Shown here: piece by piece, positions 12,951 through 23,340 of the stretch
Layout of the letters: each line of letters opens with the position of its first letter
Position numbering within the stretch: position 1 is the first letter of the stretch
DNA from: Salticus scenicus
Lineage: Eukaryota > Arthropoda > Arachnida > Araneae > Salticidae
Length of the DNA: 64,000 nucleotides
Assembly: GCA_963930645.1 (NCBI GenBank)
Contig: OZ005649.1
Span: forward strand, 79,075,126-79,139,125
Direction of reading: 5' to 3'
The notes under the pieces: model-generated
Seen by the model: only the letters and a program-made list of their open reading frames with translations
What the model was told of the DNA's origin: nothing
Databases searched by the model: none
Position numbers and translations under genes: made by a program

Positions 12951-14589
12951 ATCATTTTTTTGTGGACGCTGTATCTCACGAACCAATGAATGAAATTTAA
13001 CCAAACTTGGTATTTAGTTGCACCCTGACATAAACGGGTGCTGATTAGATTTTGGGATCAATCGCTCAATAGGTGGCGTTGTGATCGCATTTTATGCAAA
13101 TTTTTAACATGGCAGCATAGGACAAAATTCCGTATAAATGGGCATAAAGAGAGTTATTTTACACTTATGATTGTAAAATTAATATGAATTATTGATAATA
13201 GTAGTAGTTAGCTAGGAAAAAAATTTTGTGCATGGGGGGGCATCGGTTCCCCCCCGGGGGGGAAAATCCCCCCCCGGGGAAGTAAATTTTCAAGATGGGT
13301 ATCTTTCGAAAGGTCTCGTTGATAATAGTAATAGTTAACTTGGAAAAAATTTTTGTGCATGTGGGGACATCGGTTGCCCCCCCACCGGGGGGGGGGGGGA
13401 AGTTCCCACCGGGGGGGGGGCAAAGTTTCAAGATGGGTATCTTTCGAAAGATCTCGTCAATACCTTTAAAACGAATGGTTGAACGATAAATCTGTGATAA
13501 TTTAAACCAAAGTTATCGATTTTTTTTTACTTTTAACAAAAAAAAACTTAGAAAAATATCGCATTTTTTTTTTTTTTTTTTTTAACGAAATTTAACCAAA
13601 CTTGGTATTTAGTTGGTCCCCGACATAAAGTGGTGCTGATTATGTTTGGGGATCAATAGCTCAACAGGTGGCGCTGTGATAGCATTTTATCTAAATTTTT
13701 AACATGGCAGCATAGGACAAAAATTCGTATAAATGTGCATAATTAGAGTTGTTTTAAACTTGTGATTGTAAAATTAATATGAATTATTGATAATAGTAGT
13801 ATGTAACTAGGAAAAAAATTTTCTGCATGGGGGGGGCATCGCTTCCCCCCCCCCCTAGGGAAAAAATACCCCCCCAAGGGGGGGTAAATTTTCACATTGG
13901 GTATCTTTCGAAAGATCAGGTTGATAATAGTAGTAGTTAACTAGGAAAAAATTTTTGTGCATTTGGGGGCATCGGTAAGTTCCCACCCGGGGGGCAAAGT
14001 TTCGAGATGGCTATCTTTCGAAAGATCTCGTCAATACCTTTAAAACGAATGGTTGAACGATACATCTGTGATAATTTAAACCAAAGTTATCGATTTTTTT
14101 TACTTTTAACAAAAAAAAACTTAGAAAAATATCGCAATTTTTTTTTTTTTAAACGAAATTTAACCAAACTTGGTATTTAGTTGGTTCCCGACATAAACTG
14201 GTGCTGATTATGTTTGGGGATCAATAGCTCAACAGGTGGCGCTGTGATAGCATTTTATCTAAATTTTTAACATGGCAGCATAGGACAAAAATTCGTATAA
14301 ATGTGCATAATTAGAGTTGTTTTAAACTTTTGATTGTAAAATTAATATGAATTATTGATAATAGTAGTATGTAACTAGGAAAAAAATTTTCTGCATGGGG
14401 GGCATCGCTCCCCCCCTGGGGGAATCAGCTATAATTTAAAACAAAGTTATCGATTTTTTTCACTTTTAACAAAAAAAAAAAAAAAAAAAAAAAAAATCGC
14501 ACTTTTTTTTTTTTTTTTAAATATTGTTACTGATTGAATATGTATAGGTAAATATAGAAGAAAGTCTTGTGGTGGCCACAACATACTAG
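12800..14589 (+). mobile_element. family A: Helentron/HINE-like non-autonomous element
   Basis: The 5' end, ACTTTCTTCTATAT (12800-12813), lies in a T-rich site and folds with 'atatagagaaagt' just downstream. Its exact reverse complement, ATATAGAAGAAAGT, is at 14552-14565. A perfect 6-bp-stem hairpin TTGTGGTGGCCACAA (14567-14581) follows, then CTAG (14586-14589) before TTTT. Between the ends are a (GTCT)n microsatellite (12921-12950) and tandem modules. A subterminal inverted repeat, central tandem repeats, a 3' hairpin and a T-rich target are the features of DINE-1/HINE elements. No coding sequence is present. Class assignment is inference from structure; presence as a discrete element is well supported by the paired ends. 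Confidence 0.65.
12988..14480 (+). repeat. tandem array inside family A (~570-600-bp units with sub-repeats)
   Basis: 'gaaatttaaccaaacttggt' recurs at about 12988, 13588 and 14154. Within each unit a ~130-bp sub-repeat beginning 'attgataatagtagta' recurs (for example near 13191 and 13317) and carries C-run/G-run pairs such as ccccccc/ggggggg that could form hairpins or G-quadruplexes. The block 'gatgggtatctttc(g/a)aaag' and 'cctttaaaacgaatggttga' is shared with family B. ORFs across the G/C runs are artefacts. Confidence 0.75.
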
Positions 14590-14699
14590 TTTTCTGTAAA
14601 ATTGATAAAATTTTAATTTAAAATCACAAAACTCCAGAAAAAAAATGGCAAACTTCCAGTTTCGAATGTAAACATAAACATTTCATTTCAAAGGGTGAT

Positions 14700-15480
14700 A
14701 TTTAAACAATAAATATTTAACTAATATACTAAATAAAAGGAAAATGGATTTGTTACTAACTGCTGTATGTATAAGTAGACGATACGGAAAAAATTCAGAT
14801 TTCGGTTTTTTGCTGAATTTACATAATTTGAGCTTTCTTTACGTTTCAATTAACTGAAATTGGCTACTTATTTTTTAAAAAAGTGTCTATATTGCTAGCT
14901 TTTGTGGGTAGAAGAAGCAAGTAGAAGATAGATAAAAACTTTTGATTTTCGGTTTTCGATGAATTTACACGTTTTGAGATTTCCTTGCATTTTAATTAAG
15001 TGAAATTGACTACTTATTTTTATTTTTTTTAAAGTGGATTTATTATTCTTTCCTCTGCATATATAAGTAGAAAATATAAGATTCAGAAAAGTTTTAGATT
15101 TTCGGTTTTCGATAAAGTTACACGTTTTGAAATTTCCCGAACTCAATGCGACCATTTTTGAAAAATATATTTTCTTTTTTTTTTGTTGAAACACTGTACT
15201 GTATGAACCAATCAATTGAATTTAACAGAATTTGATACATGGTTGGGCCTTGGTTTGACATGGTACCTATTAGCTTCTGGGCTATATCACACAACAAGGG
15301 GCGTTTTCACGTTGCGATTTTCTCTCATTTCAGGAAAGGCTAAGATCTACAGAGAGAAGTAGTTATATTAAGTAAAACTCTGCTGATTCAGTTGAGAGTG
15401 AATATCGGCAAACAATTGCCGCAGCTGTTTTGCAATTGCTTTCCGTTTAGGACAAGGCAATAACTTTGCTTTGCTTTGCC
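14700..15480. repeat. tandem repeats related to family A modules
   Basis: Three units of roughly 150 bp (near 14770, 14910 and 15060) share 'ataagtaga', 'ttttcggtttt(t/c)g' and 'gaatttacacgttttga'. They are followed at 15190-15310 by a block like the family A module ('gaaccaatcaattgaatttaacagaatttg' against 'gaaccaatgaatgaaatttaaccaaacttg'). This is probably an older, end-less relative of family A. Confidence 0.5.
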
Positions 15481-15574
15481 TTGCAAAAAAAAAATAAATG
15501 GTCGAGTTTCGACCACTGGGCGATACTAGTCCATATTAATTTATAATGTATATGCATAGTCTATTATAACTGAT

Positions 15575-17700
15575 AATTAACCGACTTCAATAAAAGAGGA
15601 AGGTTTTTCAATTCAAACCGTATGTTTTTTTTTTTTTTTGTTGTTGTTGTTTGTTTGTTTGTTAGCTAATAACGTCTGAACGGATGCTCGGATTTTAATA
15701 CTTTTTGTTTTGTTGAAAAGGTCTTGGTCCGAAATAGGTTCATGGTAATATCTTTACGATCTAAAGAAAATACAGGGTGCCCAACAAAATCAGTCCCAAC
15801 TCTTTTAGATGCTAAACGGCTGCAGCAATAGTGATAAAAATGGTATGTAAGTATAGCAAAGTGTCCATGCAGAACAAGGTTAAATCGCTTGCAGCGCTAC
15901 TTGGGGGAAAATAGCGGGGTTAGTGTTCCTATCTCGAAAACGGTTCTAGAGAAAAAAATGAATTACAAAATGGAAGAGTACCACCGATTTAATACAAAAA
16001 CATAGTTTAGACATTCATGCTAGCGTTCGTATCTCGGAAATGGTTCAAGACAGGGGGGAAAAGTGAATTATAAAATTGCAGATCATCATCGATTTAGTAC
16101 GAAAAGATAGTTTAGACATTGATGCAAAAAATTCACTGCTAAACAGGTGCAATTGTTTGTTTGCAATTTCTTACACTATGCACGCTTGAGCTACATAGCA
16201 CACGTTGTAGCATAGCTGTTGAGACATACGCTATGTAGTTTAAAATACGGTTACTTGATACATTTTGTTTTGCTGAAAAGATCTTGGTCTGAAGTAGGTC
16301 CCATTGTAATATCTTTACAATCTAAAGAAAATAAAGCACCATCTGGTGAAAAACAGCGGAATTAGCACTCCTGTCTCAAAAACGGTTCAAGGTGGGAGAA
16401 AAGTTAATTACGAAGTTGTAGAGCATCATCGATTTATTACGAAAAGACAGTTTTTAGACATTATTGCTAAAAATAGAACACCTAAAACGTTCAGTTGTTT
16501 TTTCGCAATTTCCTACACTGTATACACTTGAACTACGTTGCACACTTTGCAGCGTAGCAGATGAAACGTATACTCTGCGGTTCAGAGTACTGTTACTGCA
16601 AGCGGTCACATCAATTACCGCAAAGTCGTTTTCAACCAACTTCAGAAAGAAGGTTGTTCTTAATTCGGGCTATGTGTTGCTGTTGCTGTTTGTAAGCTTA
16701 TAACTTCGTAAGATATGCTCTAATTAACCGACTTCAAAAAGGAGGAGGTTCTCAATTCAAAGCGTATGTTTTTTGTTTTGTTTTTGTTTGTTAGCACATA
16801 ACTTCTGAACGGATGATCCGATATTGATACTTTTTGTTTTATTGTAAAGGTCTTGGTCTGAAGTAGGTCCCATTGTAATATGTTTACGATCAAAATAAAA
16901 TACGGGGTGCCCAAAAAGTCAGTCCTGACTCTTTTCACTGCTGAACAGCTGCAGCTATAGTCATAAAAGTGGTATGTAGGTATAGTAAAGTGGACATGTG
17001 CGACTCGATTCAACCGGCTACAGCGCCACCAGGTGGAAAACAGTGGTGTTAGCGTTCCTATCTTGGAAACGGTTGAAGACAGGGGAAAAAAGTGAATTAT
17101 AAAAATGCAGAGTATCATCGATTAAGTACGGAAAAATAGCTTAGACATTGTTGCTAAAAATAGAATGCTTAAAACGTGATTTGTTTGTTAACAATTTCCC
17201 ATTTTGTGCACACTTGAAAGACACTGCATATGTTGTAGCGTAGCGGGTGACATTTATGATATGTAAAATTCAAAGTATGGTTATTGTAAGCGGTCACATC
17301 GATTAACGCATAGACGCTTTAAACCGATTTCATAAAGGATGAGGTTCTCAATACAAACCATGTTCCTCATTGTTGTTGTTGTTGAAATTTGTTAGCTTAT
17401 AACTTCGTAAGAGATGATTTAACTTTATTACTTCTTATGCTGTGGTAATGACCTTGGCCTGAAATAGGATTCATTATGATTTCACTAAGATATTAACAAA
17501 TTACAGGATACTCCCAAAAGTCTGTTCTCACTCTAACTGCTGAACGTATGCAGCTACACTGGTAAAAGCAGCATGTAAGTATCGATGTTGAAACTTCTGT
17601 CCGTCAGCTGCAATGCATATTTTGCTCTTTTGAATTTTACGCTGCGTAATTTCCAACGCAGCGGGTGACACGTATTCACTGTAAAGTTCAATATACATGC
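15575..17700 (+). repeat. cluster of 'cgacttcaaaaaggaggagg' repeats, about four units
   Basis: Unit landmarks recur. 'aaccgacttca(a)taaa' is near 15580, 16726 and 17315, with a variant near 16635. 'aggtcttggtctgaagtaggtcc' is near 15720, 16280, 16848 and 17450. 'acagggtgcccaa...agtcagtcc' is near 15772, 16910 and 17505. 'agcggtcacatcgattaacgca' is near 16600 and 17290. Similar sequence is widespread in arthropod genomes, but I cannot name its element. Spacing of about 570 bp suggests head-to-tail units, with one internal rearrangement. Confidence 0.65.
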
Positions 17701-18100
17701 CTAACAGAATTTTTGGTTACGAATACAGCGTATCCGTTCTTTACATTTCTAAAGACTTTTTAATTTAACGTATGTTCATTCAATAGATAGTTTTTTGCTC
17801 ATATCCGATAAAGGCAAGAAAAGTGACACAACTTAAAAATGCAGCATTTGAGAAAAATCAACTTAAAAATAACTTGACTAGAATAAAACTAGCACAACTG
17901 TCTCCCGAGTGGATAACTTTCTAGATGGAGATGCAACTTTTTTGTTAACATTGAGTGCATGTCATGTATTTTTCAGTGACATAAACAATTTTTTGAGTTA
18001 TGTCACTTTTCTTGGAAGTTGTGATTTCTGAAACTGCCGTCGTACGTCTTCTGATGTTCTGCTATATGAATAAGTTTTCACTGAAAAGAGAAAAATAAAT
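17701..18100. other. no gene seen
   Basis: This is an AT-rich spacer between the repeat cluster and the palindromic Penelope locus. I see nothing else in it. Confidence 0.4.
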
Positions 18101-18152
18101 TATTTTCTAAAAAAATAGAACTGACTCCAAAGAGCAACTACTATTCAAACAA

Positions 18153-18188
<36 letters not shown>

Positions 18189-18956
18189 TATGAAATGAAA
18201 CTGTAAACTGCGCCTAAAAGTATAAAATAATTATTTCGTCAAACAACCTATAACACTACAATTAATCATAACTTTTGAATTCGGCGCAAAATTAAATAAA
18301 AAATCATACCTTCATTCAATACAAAATCAAATCCTATTTAAAATACATGTCTCACATTGTCACCTGCAAAACGCAGCCGAAAACTATTTTGATTGAAGAA
18401 AACAAATAAGATTTCGTAAGCAGCAAAAGTTGGCGAAGATGCTGGTATCTTACGTCCTTGGTGAAAGAAAAATTGCAAAATCATCTGGCAAACATATTTA
18501 ATTTTTTTGGGATATCATGATTATTTTAATAAGGTATATTGAGAGAGTAATCAAGAATATGAAACAATACTTCGTACAATATATATTATGAAAACATACA
18601 TATTGCGTGTATATTTTTGCATTACGTTTTGAACGCCAAATCTAAAAGCCACCAACGATGATAGTTATCAAAATTATCAAATTTGCAAATGGAACTGTAA
18701 CTTCGTAGAAACATAAATACCGCATTATGAAGATTGTTCACTGTTCTATGTAGATGCTATTAATAGACCAATTGTATACAGTGAAATAGAATAAAGGAGA
18801 CATGAAAATGGATCATTCGAGACAACAACATTTGTTGCTACCGATCTAAAAACAAATCTTTAAAAACTAAAACCAATGTAACTTTTAAAATGAGATAAAA
18901 AATACAAAAATTTAAAACTTAAAAAATACATTTTAATTAAAAACATTAAAACACAA

Positions 18957-18997
18957 GACAGACGTTTCGGCTAGAACACTAGAGACTCCTCAGTGTC
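18957..18997 (-). ncRNA. hammerhead ribozyme motif, Penelope copy 1
   Basis: Read on the minus strand, the stretch gives GACA, CTGAGGA, a stem ending TGTTCTAGCC, then GAAAC, GTC, TGTC. This has the hammerhead core CUGANGA...GAAA, a GUC cleavage site and GACA/UGUC closing stem I. Stem II is damaged: only CTAG/CTAG still pairs, because the 5' side reads GTCTCTAG instead of GGGCTAG. Hammerheads with very short stem III are known in the terminal repeats of Penelope-like elements. Self-cleavage of this copy is likely weaker than that of its partner. Confidence 0.75.
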
Positions 18998-19039
18998 AAA
19001 CATATAAGCACAAACAACATTTACAACATTCATAATACA

Positions 19040-19369
19040 TCATAGCAAGATTAAATATTCAGGAGGAATAGCTTTAGCCTCGTTCAAGGCAGAATGTTGC
19101 ATTTTGGTAAAAGCGCCCTCTAGAAAAATACGGGATTCATAGATATTTATATTAGAAGCTAAAATTTTAAAGTTTTCAAAATCCGGAATATGATCACTAT
19201 TGAGAGAATGGATTACGAGTTTTGATTTTAAATCTTCTGTTTTATATGAGCGTTTGTGTTCCTTTAATTTAATTTCACCTGTTCTGCCAGTTTCACCGAT
19301 ATATGTAGAATCACAATTTTTACAAGGAATACTATAGATTACACCTAGACGTTTAAGAGGGGGGGACAG
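19040..19369 (-). pseudogene. Penelope GIY-YIG endonuclease domain (frameshifted from RT)
   Basis: About 109 codons read KRLGVIYSIPCKNC, then STYIGETGRTGEIKLKEH, then a helix-rich region ending in PPEYLILL and stop (19042-19040). The VIYSIPC...YIGETGR pair is the GIY-YIG signature in the form found in Penelope-like elements, with the C-x2-C after the first strand. The domain nicks target DNA to prime reverse transcription. It lies one frame off the upstream reverse transcriptase because of a run of seven C (19360-19366 on the minus strand); one C fewer would restore a single frame. The break may be a true mutation or a homopolymer assembly error. Confidence 0.85.
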
Positions 19370-20186
19370 CGGGTTTAAAGTTTGAGAGAAAGTTACTAAT
19401 ACGGAGTTGAGGTTTAAAGCTAGTGGAGATATTAACTGTTCTAAGTAATTTAGAGATATTTTCAGAAATACCTTTATAATAAGGGATAGTCGTACGATAA
19501 GTGGAATTTTTAACTTTAGGATAAACTGATTTATATGAAAAATAGAACTCTTCTTTATAAATTATTTTAATAAAATGAGGGGGGTAACTATTATTTTTTA
19601 AATCAGAAAAAATTTTGGATAGTTCAATATTTAATAATTCGGAATTACTACAATAATGCTTTGCACGATGTAAAAGAGTACGAATGACTGCAAGTTTATG
19701 CAATAAATGGTTAGCTGAATTGAAGTTAAGATATTGACCAGAGAAGGTGGGTTTTCTATAGACTGAAGTTGAAAAATGTAAAAAATCATTGACAGGTTTA
19801 TGCATTATAAGGATGTCAAGAAAGGGTAGTTCATTATTAATTTCAGTTTCAAGGGTAAACTGGATAGCAGGACATAAAGAGTTAGCAAAATCTAAAATAT
19901 CGTTAACATAAAGTTGCTTAGTAATTATAAAAATATCATCCACAAATCTTTTCCAGAAATTTTTTTTATCATGTAACTGGGAATTAATTTTGTTTTCTAA
20001 GTGTTGTATTACAATTTCAGCTATAACGACAGATATAGGGGCACCCATGGCAGTTCCGTTAATTTGACGGTAGTAAGAATCATTAAAAATAAAACAATTA
20101 GTAGATAAACAAAAAGTGGTAAGATCAAGTACAGTATTTAAATTTAAACTAGTGTCAACATTAAAATTAGGAAGATTTAAAATCAA
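19353..20186 (-). pseudogene. Penelope-like reverse transcriptase, 5'-truncated
   Basis: A 277-codon open frame has the C-terminal half of a Penelope-class reverse transcriptase. Motif B is QINGTAMGAP (residues 41-50); catalytic motif C is FVDDIFI (81-87), with both aspartates kept; motif D/E is ELPFLDILI (119-127); and the thumb signature is SVYRKPTFSGQYLNFNSAN (141-159). The usual protein is well over 600 residues; the fingers and the first catalytic Asp (motif A) are missing because the frame begins at the inverted junction near 20180. There is no ATG at the start. The enzyme would have copied the element's RNA at a GIY-YIG nick. As it stands it cannot be active. A frameshift at its 3' end separates it from the endonuclease domain. 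Confidence 0.9.
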
Positions 20187-20368
20187 AACTCGTAATCTAT
20201 TCTCTCAATAGTGATCATCTTTCGGATTTTGAAAACTTTAAAATTTTAGCTTCTAATATAAATATCTATGAATCCCGTATTTTTCTAGAGGGCGCTTTTA
20301 CCAAAATGCAACATTCTGCCTTGAACGAGGCTAAAGCTATTCCTCCTGAATATTTAATGTTGCTATGA
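20171..20368 (+). pseudogene. C-terminal GIY-YIG fragment, Penelope copy 2
   Basis: This is an open stretch of 66 codons ending in TGA at 20366-20368. It starts EDLKSKLV and ends PPEYLMLL, nearly identical to the C-terminus of the minus-strand copy (a few substitutions, such as HIPDF to HLSDF). The catalytic GIY and YIG strands are absent, so it is a truncated end. It lies in opposite orientation to the reverse transcriptase. Confidence 0.85.
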
Positions 20369-20410
20369 TGTATTATGAATTTTGTAAATGTTGTTTGTGC
20401 TTATATGTTT

Positions 20411-20450
20411 GACACTGAGGAGGGCTAGTGTTCTAGCCGAAACGTCTGTC
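20411..20450 (+). ncRNA. hammerhead ribozyme motif, Penelope copy 2 (well preserved)
   Basis: The order is GACA (20411-20414), CTGAGGA (20415-20421), stem II GGCTAG-TGTT-CTAGCC (20423-20438), GAAAC (20439-20443), cleavage triplet GTC (20444-20446), then TGTC (20447-20450), which pairs with GACA to close stem I. All core positions are present and stem II is a perfect 6-bp hairpin. Stem III is minimal, as reported for Penelope-type hammerheads that may act as dimers. It lies ~40 bases downstream of the GIY-YIG stop codon. Confidence 0.85.
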
Positions 20451-20760
20451 TTGTGTTTTAATGTTTTTAATTAAAATGTATTTTTAAAGTTTTAAATTTT
20501 TGTATTTTTTATCTCATTTTAAAAGTTACATTGGTTTTAATATATTAATGAGACGTATAAATTATGTTTAATTTTATTAAACTTTAAAAACTAATTAAAT
20601 TTTATTTAATTTTGCGCAGACTTCAAAATTTATGATTAATTGTAGTGTTATAGGCTGTTTGGCGAAGGGAATTATTTTATACTTTTAGGTGCAATTTACA
20701 GTTTCATTTCATACCGTTTTTTTTTTTTTTTTTGGAGTCGGTTCTATTTTTTACAAAAAG

Positions 20761-22440
20761 ATTTTATATTAAAAAGTATTTGGGTAAAGCATTTTAAGCA
20801 TTTACTTTTTTGTCGGAAAGATAGCGAGAGCAAAATGGACTAAAGGTAAGTTTATTTAATAGGCCATAACTCTTTAAATCTTCAAGGTAATAGCTTGGGA
20901 ATTTTGTATAGGTGCTTTTTGCTAATAAATTATGTAAAAAATAAATAAATAAATAAATAAACCTTTCTCGTTCGGGCTTGCTCAATTACGATTATAAAGT
21001 AAAATAATTGATTTTTATCAGATATTCAATATTATTTTTCTATTCTAATTCCATAATGTTGAGTTTAGTGTAGTATGTAAAGTTTCATTATAAGATGGAC
21101 ATTCAATAACTATATTTAGAAATAGCAAGATAATTGCAACTAGCGCCTTAATCATAGGGGTTGGCGTTGTTACATTCTTGAATACCACTTTTCTCTTCAA
21201 GAAAAATTTAGTAAGAGTTTTCAATAGTTTTCTCAGATAAAATAATACAGTGTTAGATTTATGAAAGTTCTGGTATTTAAAGAAAGTGACTGAGCCGAGA
21301 CTTGTAACTATATAAATGCCAAATTGTACTTTTTTTTTTTTTCTACCGGAAATTTTTAAAAGAAAATTTTAATAATCTTTTTAGCAGTTTACTTTGTTTA
21401 AACATGATATAATATCTCGTTAACGTGAATCTCAAGGGGGATAAAAAAGTTGTTCATGTTATGAGTAATTCATGTTATCAGTAACTAATCTTCACATAAC
21501 TAAAATAATCTTCTCACGAGGATTGTCGAAACAGTTCATGTTAAAAGTACAGGGTGTCCAGAAAAAGACTTTCTGATTTCAAAATTAAATACCTCGAAAA
21601 CAAAGAACAATCGAGGGATGAGACAAACTGTATATTTATAACGAAAGCTGTAAAAAATGTTACAGGAATTTTGAAAATAGTGGCAAAAGTTGCCAACAGA
21701 TGGCGCTGAAAACAATCCCAAAATAGAAACCCTGGATAATCTCAGAGATACGACAGGTACTTAGTACGCATGCTCAGTGGACAAACGCTTGTCCAGATTC
21801 CCTCTTACTACGGTAACCTTTTACAATGCTTGGCGCTGATCGCGCATTTTGGTGATTTATCGGTGTAAGTTTTTAAAGATATTCTCTAAAGTAAAGCAAA
21901 AAAAAATTTCTTTGCAATCAAACTAAGATACATTATGCTTTACGTTACATTCGTTTTATTATTATTATAATTATTATTTAAATTTAGATTACATTTCTAT
22001 ATTCATAGAAATAATTCACACCATCTTATCATACTGCATATCAAAAATTCTGACTTTTAATACTCTTTAGTTTTTAATAATATACTATGCAACTGTAGTC
22101 TAAAAATATATGTTTATACAAACTGATAATAAAAAAAATAATAATAATAAAATTATTTTTATTTATTTAAAAAATAATTTATTTTATCAAATTTGTCCTT
22201 GTAGTTACTGGTAAGAAAGTTCATCGATATTAAGATTAATTTGTAAAAATTTGATGATTTAACAGTTAACACTATTTGATATATTCATTTGAGAGATGAC
22301 CGTTTAGCTTTATGATTAATTTTATTTATTGCAATAACTTACAAATATATACATTCTCAGCACATTAAATGGTTAAAAATTGTTTTAGTTGGTTTATAAA
22401 AGGTTTTTCAGGGGGTCAAATGTTTTTGAGACTGTAAAAT
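20761..22440. other. no gene seen; one arthropod-type repeat at 21548-21870
   Basis: The stretch 'tacagggtgtccagaaaaagactttc' (from 21549), followed by 'cctcgaaaac' and 'acagatggcgctga', has the style of interspersed repeats common in arthropods. I can fix neither its far end nor its family. The rest is AT-rich. Confidence 0.35.
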
Positions 22441-22448
22441 TAACTTTG

Positions 22449-22620
22449 CTCTCAAAGCTGGTAGACGGGAGATATCAGGTTCGATACCAGGTAGCGCTCA
22501 TCGGGCTAACTTTTCGAAATTATCTGCAGTTTTTTCCGAAACAAGCGTAAATATGGGCTAGAACACCTTAAAAAGACCACCCCTTACTTAAGTTATTCAA
22601 CCCATACCTCGGCCTTTCTT
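22449..22620 (+). mobile_element. tRNA-derived SINE copy 1 (5' end eroded)
   Basis: 'gctggtagacgggagatatcaGGTTCGATACC' contains a B-box-like promoter element (GGTTCGATACC). It is followed by the same body as the copies at 23145-23340 and 62790-63010 ('cagttttttccgaaac', 'gcgtaaatatgggcta', 'aagaccacc'). The A box is not recognisable here. It is not a functional tRNA gene. Confidence 0.65.
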
Positions 22621-22839
22621 TTGTAGGCAATTGACACATTAACACTAACATGTTTTTCTTAAAATAATTCAGTTTAGGAAAATTGAATTAATTTAATGCT
22701 TAAAAGCATACCAATATTTTATAGTTAAATGCATAATCATTGATAATATTAATATTTGTAAAAATATTTATTAACTTTAAAAGTTTTATACATCCTTATT
22801 ATTCATGTCAAAAGTTTATTTTTCTTCAAATGTAATACA

Positions 22840-22845
22840 AATATA

Positions 22846-22876
<31 letters not shown>

Positions 22877-22902
22877 CGTATTTTGTACCTTTGAATAAAG
22901 TA

Positions 22903-22942
<40 letters not shown>

Positions 22943-22950
22943 CAGAGAGA
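22840..22950. repeat. (TA)n, poly-T, poly-A and (GA)n tracts
   Basis: These are simple sequence runs at 22842-22861 (TA), 22862-22876 (T), 22909-22940 (A) and 22941-22956 (GA). The ORF across them is an artefact. Confidence 0.9.
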
Positions 22951-23144
22951 GAGAGAAAAAATAACGTATGTGATAAAAAGAAATATGACACTAAAAAATA
23001 AATAAATAAATTAATTAATTAATAAACAAATAAAGAAAATAAAGAAATTAGCACTTATAATTTTACAACATACAATTCTAACATATGTTGATCTCATAAA
23101 GAATGGTTGATTGGTTGTATGGCTTAAGACTGATTGACTACTCT

Positions 23145-23340
23145 AAGGGCCTAGGCCTACAGGAGAAATACCCTCCGTGGGGGGGGGGGGGGGTTCTAAT
23201 TGAATCTAGTTCGTATTTACGCGAGTTTTAGAGAGAACTACGGAAAACTCCGAACGGCTAGATCGATGAACGCGTTTTTTGATCGAACCCGGCACTTCCC
23301 ATCTACCAACTTTGACCGCAGTTCCGCTTGGCCACCATAG
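23145..23340 (-). mobile_element. tRNA-derived SINE copy 2, with both promoter boxes
   Basis: On the minus strand the A-box-like TGGCCAAGCGG (complement of 23324-23334) and the B-box-like GGTTCGATC (complement of 23281-23289) lie about 35 nt apart, as in RNA polymerase III tRNA promoters. The SINE body follows ('ggagttttccgtagttctctctaaaactcgcgtaaatacg', in parts shared with the other copies). A C/G run at 23179-23193 interrupts the tail. Confidence 0.72.

Larger units (their letters stand above)
18868..20539 (-). mobile_element. Penelope-like retroelement, two copies joined in inverted orientation
   Basis: A minus-strand copy (about 20186 down to 18868) carries reverse transcriptase, GIY-YIG, hammerhead ribozyme and 3' tail. 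A second, shorter plus-strand copy (20171-20539) carries only the GIY-YIG C-terminus, ribozyme and tail. Both outer ends finish with the same sequence (GTTACATTGGTTTTA at 20525-20539; its complement at 18868-18882). Partial copies in tandem or inverted array are usual for Penelope-like elements. The two copies meet at a shared 'gaagatttaaaatc' near 20171-20184, which suggests a microhomology junction. The reverse transcriptase is 5'-truncated there, so the locus is not autonomous. Confidence 0.88.
18110..20760. repeat. imperfect palindrome surrounding the Penelope insertion
   Basis: 18110-18300 is the inverted copy of 20582-20760. Both contain a 'gactccaa' start, poly-A/T, 'ggtatgaaatgaaactgtaaa', 'cctaaaagtataaaataatt' and 'cctataacactacaattaat'. 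The left side has a further ~560 bp (18305-18867) with no partner on the right. The whole Penelope locus therefore sits inside a flanking inverted duplication. Confidence 0.75.

Noticed and set aside
13189..13489. Pro/Gly-rich ORFs on both strands
   Set aside because: Products of the C-run/G-run palindromes in family A; frames depend on homopolymer length.
23281..23340. A possible tRNA gene (A box and B box present)
   Set aside because: No cloverleaf acceptor pairing is seen and the same sequence recurs with a common tail, so it is a SINE.
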